DNA of 64,000 nt from Atherix ibis (Eukaryota > Arthropoda > Insecta > Diptera > Athericidae). The position numbers were made by a program, and so were the translations under genes. Within the stretch, counting starts at the first letter, position 1. Each line of letters begins with the position of its first letter. Where the stretch lies: positions 27,444,811 through 27,508,810 of the forward strand of contig OY282605.1 in the NCBI GenBank assembly GCA_958298945.1, in the 5' to 3' direction. The notes under the pieces were generated by a model. That model made no database searches, was not told the DNA's origin, and was given only the letters and a program-made list of their open reading frames with translations. Below are positions 54,481-64,000 of the stretch, in pieces.

Positions 54481-55146
54481 AAGTTAGTCGAAAAGTTTAT
54501 AAAAGCAAAATTTTTGTTCAATAATTTTCTGCACATTAAAAAGCGAAAAACCCATGTATGAGGCTCTGAAAACTCACAATTATCTGTGCGAAAGCCATTG
54601 TATTCGCAAAAAGTGACTGTCATTGTAGCCTAAAAGTTCTGTTAGTCTGTATTAATTAAAAAATTTGATAATTGACTTTTTTTGACCTAAAACTAAAGGT
54701 TTTAGTTTTTACCATAAGTGGTTTCAAAAAAATGCAGCCACAAGCCACATAACATAACAAATATTGGCTTTATAGCGTAAAAGGTTTCAAGAACATGTAA
54801 TTATGTCAATTTATCACCTAAATCGTGTGATTTAGTGCAGTTTGACTTTTTTTTTATAAAGCTACGCAATAAATTTTATTAAATCATAAAATTATTAAAT
54901 TATTAAAACCAGCATCCATCAAGTAATGGCTAACTTACAAATCGGTATGTGCGAAAATTATCTCAAAATATATATCAGCTATGCAAGGAGTCTAGTAGAA
55001 TTCATTTAAATAAATTTTATATTTCATATAAAATGGCAAGTTATATATAATATAAAAAAATAAAATTTTAATTAAAATCTTAAAATTTATAATACGATTT
55101 ATTTAACTTTATTTTTGAACATACAAACTGGATAACAATTTACTTG
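54481..55146 (+). mobile_element. DD41D (rosa-like) relic, copy 8
   Basis: Keeps the plus-strand phrases seen in copies 1 and 5: TATGAGGCTCTGAAAACTCA (about 54557), the ATCGTGTGATTTAGTGCAGT word of the CDLTPLDFF region (about 54820-54850), CAACATCCATCAAGTAATGG-like sequence near 54905, and the right terminus CATACAAACTGGATAACAAT. The left edge carries a scrap like the left end of the mariner at 45.7 kb. Confidence 0.65.
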
Positions 55147-56951
55147 AGTTCTTTCACAAAATTACTTTTATTTCAAAAATTTTTCAGACCTTTTTTTTTA
55201 TTTAATTTTTGATGGTATAAAAAAAAACTCCATCTTATTATTACTAAAAAAGAGATATTTTAAAGAAAAAAAATTTTGCACCCAAAAAATCCTAAAAAAA
55301 AAACCTTTACTAAACTTCCAGAATTATTAACCTATCAGCCAAAAGATCAAATTTATTTATTTCAGTTTAAAAACGAATAAAAACTTTTTTAATTATTGAT
55401 TTTTTATTTAATATTCAAAGTTCAACTACATAGAAAAAATACCAAATTTTCAATTATTTTTTTTAAAGTTCATTTTTAAGTGAATTAATTAAAAATTAAT
55501 CATCATAAAATAGAGTAACGCACACTTCCGTATTGTAAGCGTCATTTTTACCGTACGTTCAACTTTGATACTTTTACCAACTCCCAATTCGGGTGATAAT
55601 TGACATTGAAAGGTTTTTATTCGTTAAATTCATAAAAAAAAAACTATTTATTTTTACCCTAAAAAAATAACAAAAAAAAACAAATCTTTTACTTCTATTC
55701 TCATTAATGAAAATTCTCCACTTTTAATAAAGCGTTCATACGTAAAAGCACAAAATTTCTTAACATTTCAAAGGTTAAGAAAAATTTCAACCTTTTTTCT
55801 TGTAAGGTTCTTTCACCTGTAATTCTTTTATAACGTAACTGCTTCGAATATGAGTTTTTTGTATTATATTTGCAATTTTGTTCTTTTTGGATTTTCTTCT
55901 GATGATTATTTTTCTTTTTTCTTTTTGTAAAATTATGTAAAAGCTTTCATGAGGAAACGGTAAAACTTTTCTTATGATTTTTTGTTTAAATTCTGTATTT
56001 TAGTAAATAAACGTGAATAATTTTTCAATTTTCCTTATTTTTTTTTGTACAGTATTTTCAGGAGAGTTTTTTTTTCTATTAAAATCAGCTTCTATTCTCA
56101 TTAAATTGCATTAGCAAAATCATATTTTAAAGTACAGAAAATAAGAAGTCATGGACGAATGTATTGTGGTTACTGGAAAAAAGAATGTTTCTCTAAGTAA
56201 CTGAGAAAAGAATCTTCTTATAAGTAATGAAGATAGTAAGAAGTACACTAACGATTCTGATGAGGTTTTTTGTTGGTAATTTAAATGGTAACTGAAACAG
56301 TTCAATTATTGAAATTATTTATTCTGTACATGGTCAGAACTCAGAGGTTAGAGATTCAAATAGAGTACAGCAAGGCGGTGGGATTGAAAGTGCGGAGCTC
56401 TGGGAACACTTTTCTTTAGATTCTATTAAATCCAAGTGGATACGAGTAAGTAGGTATGTCCAATACGCCTTAATTTCGGATTTATTAACTTATGGTCAGC
56501 TGTAAACAGTCGATTAATCATAATTACCTGGCTATGGTGATTTACCAATAGTGGACTAGATGGTTTGAGAGATTTTGTGTGTACTTAACAGATAATTGGC
56601 TTCGTGAAGTGGGCTGCTTTTTAAAAGATTTGCAAATATCTTAAAACTTACCATGACAATTGAAGGTAATCATATTTGGTTCAATATTCAAATTGTTGGT
56701 AGTTAATTGAACCCATTCCGGATTAGACTTTAACCACAGAAATTACATACGTGGGTGTCGATCCGACTAACTTTTGATATTTGCTAATAAATTCAATCCA
56801 TAAATGGATGTGAACATTGTTAATGATTCAAATGATCAATGATTTGTTAGATGAACTGACATAGAATACGATTTATTTAAAAATATTTTTGGTTTTTCTT
56901 TTTATTTATTTGAGAAGTTTCTATGCTGGAGAGGTCAATTGCAATAGAGCC
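55147..56951. other. AT-rich spacer
   Basis: No feature recognised; a somewhat less AT-rich patch at 56330-56560 is unassigned. Confidence 0.45.
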
Positions 56952-57724
56952 AATCAAGAGTTATCCAATTTGCGCTTTCAAAATTGAAATTAAACAAAAT
57001 TTATTTTAAAATCAAAATTCGATTAAGTTTTTATTTTATTGTATATGCTTGAGCCTTGCCATTAAACTTGAATTGTAAATTTATTCAAAACGAAGCCACG
57101 AGACTACTTGCAGAATTCGATCCTTTTGAGGTAATTTTTAATGGCATTTTCGCACATTTCGGACTGTAATTTGGCCATTACTTGACAGATAATCTAAAAT
57201 TTTAAAATTATTTACATAAATATGTAACGTTTCATTCGAAAAAATCCAATTTCATCAAATTGATCCCTCTTCGAGGTTAATTGATATAATTAAATTTTTA
57301 AAATTACATGTTATGTGAACTTTTTGTGGAATTAAACAAAATTTTCAGGGTGCTACTTTGCAAAAATTACTTATAACCCAAATTAAAATTTTCAAATTCT
57401 GGCAAAAAAAAATCTTCAAGTTCTGGCCACAACAGTCAGAAGTGACATGGATACAATGGCTTTTTTTCAGTCAGTTGTGTAAACGAGAAATGAACCTCAT
57501 TTCTAAAGGAAATTTTTTGCGCAACGCAACTATAGCAGATATACAATAATTTAATAAAAAAACATTTGTAACAGTTATGACTTGTGTGGTAGTTAAGTAA
57601 TCCATAATATAAAATGGCAAATCGCAGTCTAAATAAATAATATCTTGAATAAAATATGTTTTTGACAGCTGTCAAAATGACAGTGCCGTACTTTCTCGAA
57701 GAACAAAATGGATACCTCATCATT
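56952..57724 (-). mobile_element. DD41D (rosa-like) relic, copy 9
   Basis: Left end GAGTTATCCAATTTGCGCTT and right end GTACTTTCTCGAAGAACAAAATGG, with GACAGCTGTCAAAATGACAG just inside. The interior aligns with the flanks of the interrupted copy at 35.9-37.8 kb. Coding content almost gone. Confidence 0.75.
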
Positions 57725-58786
57725 TTTAAAGAGTTTTCTATCAAAACTTATTGGGTGTTTTGTAAAAAAAATAAAATAAGAAATTTCGCAATAAATTAAA
57801 TAATTTTTATTAAATTATTTTTTAATAATTGACAATTTATTTATCACATAAACGGTAAAAATTAATGTCGGATAAATGGTAAAAATTACGCTCGAATAAA
57901 GGGTAATTGGGCAAATATGATAAAAAAACGATTTATTATAATTATCAGTAATAATTTTGACTAAAATAAAACGCCACAACTCATATTCAAGCATGTTGCA
58001 CAAACGCTTTTAGATAATAAATAAACTCTTAATCAATCATTGGTTCTTTATGGTAAGTGGTAAGAAAAATTTGAAAATTGATTTAAAAAAAAATATCTAT
58101 AAATCTAAACGTCATAATATTATCTAGTTCAGAAGTGGAATTGAAAGACGGCATAAAAAAATCTCATTAGTAAGCTTCAATTTCAATTTAAATAATGCAC
58201 AAAAATAATATCAAATAATCCTCAACCAACCACCAGATTTAGATTATAAAATTTTTCTTACTTCAAAGACATTGAACTCTTTTTCCTCTTAGTCAATTTT
58301 TATATATTTACCCCCTTCTCCCCCACAAAAAAAATATACCAAAAAACAAATGAAAAACAAAACTAGTAATAATTAGAGTAAACTTACTGTTAAACTTTTT
58401 TTAACACAAAATTGGTTACATTTTCTTGTTAAAGTTTTATTGAAAGTTTTTCTACTTGAAAAATTACAAACCATCGCAAAAGGTAAAATGATTTTTTTTC
58501 TTTTTCTCTTCTTTTTTTCAATTGTTAAATATGATAAATATTTAAAAAAGAAAAAAATTATTTGATTTTTTAGTATTTATCGTGATTTTTGAAATCATTC
58601 CATGGTAATTTCGTGACGTTCAAAGAAAAGTTTTTGCCTAGACAAGACCGAAAAATGATCGTAAATAACCGTTTATGGCAGTTAAATTAATAAGAAGAAA
58701 AAAAATCATATTTGTCTTAAGTAACTACTTATTTTTGTTCGTTCTAAATAGTCTATCTTAGCTATCAGTTAAAAATCATAACAATC
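57725..58786. other. AT-rich spacer
   Basis: No feature recognised. Confidence 0.45.
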
Positions 58787-59216
58787 TATTGGGTTGTGAC
58801 GCATATTTTGTGTGTTTATTTATATCAAAAATATATATTGCTCGATAAACTTTTGTCATCTTTGAGCGAACTTCATAATTCCTCGTTCATAGAAAAATCT
58901 GTGTTTATTGGCAGGAAATCGAACAAGGTGCTGATTTACAGTATCGTCTCAATTGAGGGTCATACCATGCAAGGAGCTTTGAAGAGAGTGAAGCAAGTGG
59001 AGTTCTGACGACACAAGGTCAGGTGAGTATTGTGGGTGTAGCAACACATCCCTTATAAGTTCAAATATTTTTTGACGGGTAATCGAACGTGTATGTCGTA
59101 ATGGCACATAGCTTCTTTGCTAGTAACGAGCTCCGGATGCTTCTGGATGTTGGATTTGTTCAAATTGTACAATCGCCCATAGTACACTTCTTGGTAGAAG
59201 CTCAAAAAACACACCA

Positions 59217-59292
59217 CATTCATCAGAGGAAGGTTATGCTCTCAGTGTCAAAAACCCAGCACACTGAGAGCGTAACCTTCTTCTGATGAATG
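59217..59292. repeat. 31-bp inverted repeat (hairpin)
   Basis: Left arm CATTCATCAGAGGAAGGTTA... and right arm ...TAACCTTCTTCTGATGAATG are reverse complements over 31 bp with two mismatches, around a 14-nt centre. One arm is the HQKKVTLSV coding segment of the surrounding mariner; the other is its inverted copy. Confidence 0.92.
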
Positions 59293-59407
59293 TCCTCTTT
59301 CGATTTCGTTTAAGGTGGATCATCACGCCAGGATCAAGAACGTTTAATGAGCATGTGCCTCTTTTAGTGCACGTGGAACCCAAATATCATTCCCAGCTTC
59401 TGATGTA

Positions 59408-60301
59408 CGAGGTCTGTTCTGATGTACGAGGCGGGTTACATATATTCGATTTTCGATTTTTTTGTGGCGTTACGTTGGTACTCATGTCTCTCACTTATGC
59501 CGATAAGTTCGGCCATTTTGAATGTTCAGTTAATTTTTGACAGCTGCTTTGCTTGCACGTGTTATGGCTCGTCTTCAATTTTTGTCTCGATTTCGACCAA
59601 ACACAGCATCGCATTTATATTGCTAAGAAGCTGTTGGAATCTGTCCGTGACGACCCAAATTTGCTCCATAGGATCATAACTGGTGATGAATCATGGGTTT
59701 GAGGTTATGACGTGGAAACCAAAGCTCAATCATGCCAATGGAAGCTACCGCACTAGCCAAGACTGAAAAAACCGCGCCAAGTTCGGTCGAATGTGAACGT
59801 TTTGCTTACAGTTTTCTTCTATTGCAGGGGGCGTGGTGCATCTTGAGTTCTTGCCACAGGGTAGAACGGTCAATAAGGAATATTACCTACAAGTTATGCG
59901 CAAGTTGCGCGAAGCAATCCGCCAGAAACACCAGGATTTGTTAAAGAATAAAAATTTGCTTTTGCCATTTTTGGCCAAAAACAACACACTAATAATGCCG
60001 GAGTAACCGTATTCCCCAGATCTGGCCCTCTGTGACTTTTTTTTATTCCCGAAACTGAAGAGCCCCATGAAAGGACGACGCTACGCTACGATTGAGCAGA
60101 TAAAAACGGCATTGAAGGAGGACCTGAACAAGATCACAAAAAATGATTTTTTGAAGTGTTTCGAGGATTGGAAAAAACGTTGCCACAAGTGTATAATATC
60201 TGGTGGGGATTATTTTGAAGGGGACAAAATAGATATTCGTGAATAAATAAATAATTTTTGAAAAAAACACAAAATCCGCGATACTTTTTGAATAGATTTC
60301 G
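59408..60301 (+). mobile_element. CGAGGTCTGTTC mariner, copy C4, nested
   Basis: About 894 bp with TA at 59406-59407 and 60302-60303, in opposite orientation to its host mariner. The left end carries an 18-bp direct duplication (GATGTACGAGGTCTGTTCT then GATGTACGAGG). Blocks on the plus strand: RFRPNTASHLYC-type region, first Asp in ITGDESWV (about 59676-59700) followed by a TGA, LREAIRQKHQDL (about 59908), second-Asp block deleted, SPDLALCDFFLFPKLKSPMK (about 60013-60070), and a normal right end. It shares the internal deletion with copy C3 (KNKN(W/L)LLPFLAKNN), so the two probably derive from one deleted progenitor. Confidence 0.88.
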
Positions 60302-60645
60302 TATGCTCAATATTTCTGCATTCTCTTCAACCTCGGTTAGCTTTTCTGACCAAGTACCCGGGTTGAGATCAAAATCTTCATTGTCATCGTAAACTTAACC
60401 CAACTTTTCACAAGCTTCACTCGCGTTCTTCATTTTACGGAAGTAAAACAATAAAATATGGCAAAATGAAAAGTATTCAACTTGTTGTAAGATCTTAAAA
60501 AAAATAAACAAAATTAATTAATTTTATTTTAAAAATAAATCTTAAATTAGCAGCTGTCCAATGACATAACAATATTATAGATCCGAATTATTTTATTACT
60601 TCAAAAAATGAACAAACTGCAAAAGTACGTCATGACTTTTCCGAC

Positions 60646-60744
60646 TACCAAAAATTATATTTTTTTGTATGTTTTTCTTGGTTTTTCAATTTTTTTTTGG
60701 GGGGGGGGGAATACTATCATAGCAGATGAATACAGGGAAAATTA
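60646..60744. other. Short spacer with G-run
   Basis: Contains nine consecutive G at about 60700. Confidence 0.6.
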
Positions 60745-61725
60745 TTGGGTTGTCCGGAAAGTAATTTTTTTGATTTTTTTATAGTGAATTAATATTTTAT
60801 TCAATTAAATATTGTCCAGTCTGATCCAATACCCTTTGGGATCTTTCTTTTTTTTGTTGGCAAAAATACCCTTTGGGATAAAATTTTTGTTTTTTGCTGG
60901 CAAAAAACTGACCGAAGTGATTTTTGACCTCCTCATTTTAATTAAACGTTTTGCAGAGACGGGAACAAATGATAATTGGAAGGTGATAGATCTGGAGAGT
61001 ATGGTGGGTGTGGCAGTATATCCCATCCAAGCTCTAAAAGCTTTTGCCGAGTAGTCAAACTTGTAAGTGGTTTCCCATTATCCTGTGGGAACACTACAAC
61101 TTTCCTATTGACCAATTCTGGCCTTTTTTCTTTAAGTGAATCATTCAATTTGTCCAACTGATGATAGTACACTTCAGAATTGATCGTTGGGTTACTCGGT
61201 AGAAGCTCTAAATAAACGATTCCTTTGAAATCTCAAAAAACAGAATATTGGATTTCGAAGTGCTTTGAGCCGGTTTATCTTTTCTACTCCATGAAAGTTT
61301 TCACTTAACATTGTTGTAGACAACCCATTTCTTGTCCCCAGTGATGATACGCTTCAAAAATGCATCAAATTTCTTGGCGTTTGAGAAGCAAATTACAAAA
61401 ATCAATGCGACGGCACAAATTTTTTTCCGAAAGAAGATGAGGAACCCACATGTCGAGCTTTGAGATAAAACCTAGCCGTTTCAAATAAGCATGAGCGGTC
61501 GTATTCGATAAATTTAATCTCTCAGCAATCTCACGAGTTGTTAGTCGCTTTTTCCATATTTAAAAATGTATCAACCCAAAACTACTGTGCAGAATCAATC
61601 GAAGCTTTACTATATCAGCTGTCAAAATACATATGATTATGCGGCTTAAGTGTAAAGTTGGTTGTGAAAAAATACAATTAAGTCCTCTGTTGGGAAATAA
61701 CGAAATTACTTTCCGGACAACCCAA
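60745..61725 (-). mobile_element. Mariner with TTGGGTTGTCCGGAAAGTAA ends, internally deleted
   Basis: 981 bp between TA at 60743-60744 and 61726-61727, with 21-bp inverted ends. Minus strand: an HTH part matching RLTTREIAERLNLS (about 61545-61500), LGFISKLDMWVPHLL (about 61480-61435), first Asp in ITGDKKWVVYNNV (about 61345-61305), a stretch that has lost the WWD block, YYHQLDKLNDSLKEKRPELV, second Asp in FPQDNGKP and a third-Asp block SPDLSPSNYHLF with Asn for Asp (about 60985-60950). The 5' end of the ORF and the C-terminus are deleted. Inactive. Confidence 0.88.
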
Positions 61726-61727
61726 TA

Positions 61728-64000
61728 ACTTGATAGTCCAAAATTTCCCATACTTTAAAAAAAAAAAAACTAAAACGGAAAAAATCAAAACTCTTTGGCA
61801 AAGCAGGTGAAAATTAACTCTTTTTAAAAAAAAAAATCATTGGGACAAAACCCACAACGAGAGTGGCGGTGGCCTTGCGTAAGAGTTGCTTAATAGTTTC
61901 TGGTCAATTTCGGAAAAGGTTGATGGCTTGTGAGAGAGACAGCAGAGAGAAAATTCAATTCAATTTATTCCGATTCGTTTCCTTGATCTATTACCACAAT
62001 CGTTTGGCCAGTCTCAGTGAGAATTTCCTGCATTCGAAATGGTCTAAAGCATAACAACTTCCAGGTGGATTTCCATTGTTTTCCATTAAAATTGTTAATG
62101 CTCGTCTGAATAAACGTTTCTATGGTGATAGGTGGAAAGTACCCCAAGTAGGAATGGAATATTTCTTAACGAATGCGATTTTACGCTGATATAATCTATA
62201 ATAAAAAAAATACTTTACAGATATTTATGATCTCATAGGTGTCATGAAAGTAACTATAAACAAACGAAAAGTTATCTCAATAAGAAAAAAAAATTATATT
62301 TGTACTTTTTGGAATATTTCATTTCACATAGATTCATGACAGGAAAGATTTTCACCATTTTACGGGTGTATATTTCGTTCCATGAGAAATAGAAATATGG
62401 CACATGAGAAATTATAGCAATTAAATGAAAATTGAAACAAAAAGAACAAATTTTCTACTATTATTATTATTATTTGAGACAATCCGTCAGAAATGACAGT
62501 GCCAAACATGTCGCTCACGATTCATCCGCAACTTGTTTTGTTTGGAAAGTAGAATAAAATTCTTTTAAATTCAATTAAATTTTTCATACGCCGCCATTTA
62601 TGTTATACTTTTAACAAACTATAGAAATTCATCTTTTGATATATTTTTTAATATAAACTACAATTGAAACTACAATTCTAATATAGGTTGGTCCATCTAG
62701 CGGTTCCATTTTGAAGTACTAGAGTGTTAAATGTCAACACGAATTGACAGATTGTTTAGTATAAAAATTTTTTATTTAAAAAAATGGATGGTATTTAAAT
62801 TATAAAAAAATATTTTTTGGAGACGTTTCACAGCATAGAAAAAATGATAATATAAAAAAAGGCCTTTTTTGGAAACTTTTTAAGAAGTAAAAAGAATTTG
62901 TTTGAGGATTTTTTAAAGAATAAAAAAAGGAAAAATAATAAAATTGTAAAAAATATTCAAGTATAAAAGTTGTTATAAAACAAATGGACAGTTTTTAAAG
63001 CATAAAAAATAAAATAAAAGGTATAGAAAACCTAAAGAATATGAAAAAAACGAAAAATTTTTAAAGAATTTTTTGGAAAGTTTTAAAATAATAAAAAAAA
63101 TGGCAATTTTTTAAAGGCATAAACAGTATTATTTTAAGGTAGTTTTTATAGGATAATTTATAGAAAAAAACTAATAAAAGGTTTTTTAAACATTAAAAAT
63201 AAGGAAAAATAATAAAACAACAAAAAATTTTAAGTATGAAAATGTTTGTCAGTCAAATGGGAATTTTTTTTTAAAGAATAACATTTTTTTGACATTATAT
63301 CTGTTGTTTGTCATAATATTTTTCTTCAAGTGATTATTAATTGGTCAGTTTTAATAGAGTCCCCACTTCCAGTTTGAACTAGTCATAAAAAAAAAAAGTT
63401 AGTTTTTTCTTCTTAGTTAATGACAAAGTTCAATTACGATTTAAATTGAGCGCATATGTTTTTTTTAAAAAAAAACCATCTATTATGTAATCCTATAGTT
63501 TGCTAACAGCGCCATCTTTCAACATTAGTTACAAATAAAACGTTACGGATAAAAAGTTAGGAATAGACATATATATTATAGATTATTATAATTTTTATAT
63601 TTTAATTTATTAATTTATTACTACCTTAAAGTGCAGGTAGAAAAGTTCCTAGAAAAAGGCGTGTTATATGAAATTGTATTATAGAAGACTAGAAGCCTCA
63701 TTAATCGTATTATTAAAAAAAACACTTTTAAAACGAAATATTTTTTCTTTTTTAATTCAATAATTTCTATTAGAAATATAAGAACATATTTTTTGGGATA
63801 AAAGTTATCTAAACAAGCAAATTTTTTAAGAAAAAATACAACGACATGAAGACATGTAAAACGAAACTCTCATCCTGACTTAAAAACAGGATAATATTAT
63901 TTTATAATTTTAAGTTGATACCAAATAGTTGAACAAAATTTTGTACCTTACGAAACCTTACCCCCCTCCCCGCAACCCAACCATTCACAACTGTAATGTT
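61728..64000. other. AT-rich spacer with degenerate repeats
   Basis: Mixed composition at 61860-62160 without a recognised product. A-rich degenerate direct repeats at about 62780-63300 share AAGGAAAAATAATAAAA starting near 62928 and 63201 (about 273 bp apart). A C-rich run closes the window. No gene called. Confidence 0.45.

Larger units (their letters stand above)
58789..60645 (-). mobile_element. Mariner (cecropia/Bmmar-like) interrupted by copy C4
   Basis: Left end TTGGGTTGTGACGCATATTT after TA; the right end (about 60622-60645, complement of CGGAAAAGTCATGACGTACT) is followed by TA. The minus strand reads, from the right, KNASEACEKLG and DDNEDFDLN (N-terminal part, about 60440-60360), EVEENAEILSI, then across the inserted element QKLGMIFG, VPRALKEAH, HQKKVTLSV (about 59290-59265), and HPQYSPDLVSSELHLLHSLQ (about 59030-58970) where the last catalytic Asp is Glu, and finally FAQRWQKFIEQ. 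Many stops. A 31-bp hairpin interrupts it at 59217-59292. Confidence 0.75.

Noticed and set aside
62690..63520. Pair of GCCATCT/CCATCTAGCGG words as ends of an element
   Set aside because: The words do not form inverted or direct ends of useful length, and nothing coding lies between them.

Overview
The window is AT-rich animal DNA (introns and spacers are well over 70% A+T by eye), almost certainly from a higher fly (Diptera). It is not bacterial: coding sequence is in short exons with consensus GT/AG splice sites, introns run to kilobases, and the DNA is full of mariner/Tc1-type transposons. The only host gene I can support is a minus-strand orthologue of Drosophila nuclear fallout (nuf), the Rab11-binding coiled-coil protein of the FIP3/FIP4 class. 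Its exons are scattered from about 35.4 kb down to 6.4 kb, all in compatible phase. The last exon, with the Rab11-binding domain, lies off the left edge.

Layout. 0-5.5 kb: a Mos1-like mariner remnant, a DD41D (rosa-like) remnant, and a mariner with a second mariner inserted in it. 6.4-9.1 kb: nuf exons (39-bp exon, LEEQNEELQ exon, large coiled-coil exon), with a DD41D relic in an intron. 10.0-12.6 kb: two more mariners, one with an in-frame 27-codon duplication and one whose right end is an inverted copy of its left end. 13.7-14.9 kb: DD41D relics. 17.7 kb: nuf coiled-coil exon. 19.6-20.6 kb: alternative nuf first exon and a GC-richer likely promoter. 22.9-23.6 kb: short satellite. 26-33.2 kb: DD41D relics and copies of one 'CGAGGTCTGTTC' mariner family around a probable nuf exon at 28.4 kb. 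33.7-35.4 kb: nuf micro-exon and the long polyN/polyQ first exon. 35.9-37.8 kb: Mos1-like mariner nested in a DD41D element. 39.3-41.1 kb: G-depleted T-rich repeat field. 44-45.7 kb: 350-367 bp tandem repeat capped by a mariner and a LINE fragment. 48.8-50.1 kb: DD41D element holding a tandem array built partly from mariner transposase sequence. 51.9-53.8 kb: CpG-containing two-part satellite. 54-61.7 kb: more DD41D and mariner relics, one nested pair. The rest is featureless AT-rich sequence.

Every transposase seen is broken by stops, frameshifts or deletions, so no copy here could move itself. Mariner ends with their TA duplications are often still intact, so the order of insertions can be read. 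I found no RNA genes, CRISPR arrays or bacterial-type operons. I see no clear new biological system. The most unusual structures are the hybrid mariner/DD41D tandem array (49.1-50.0 kb), the mariner with long inverted ends (11.4-12.6 kb) and the two-part satellite (51.9-53.8 kb).
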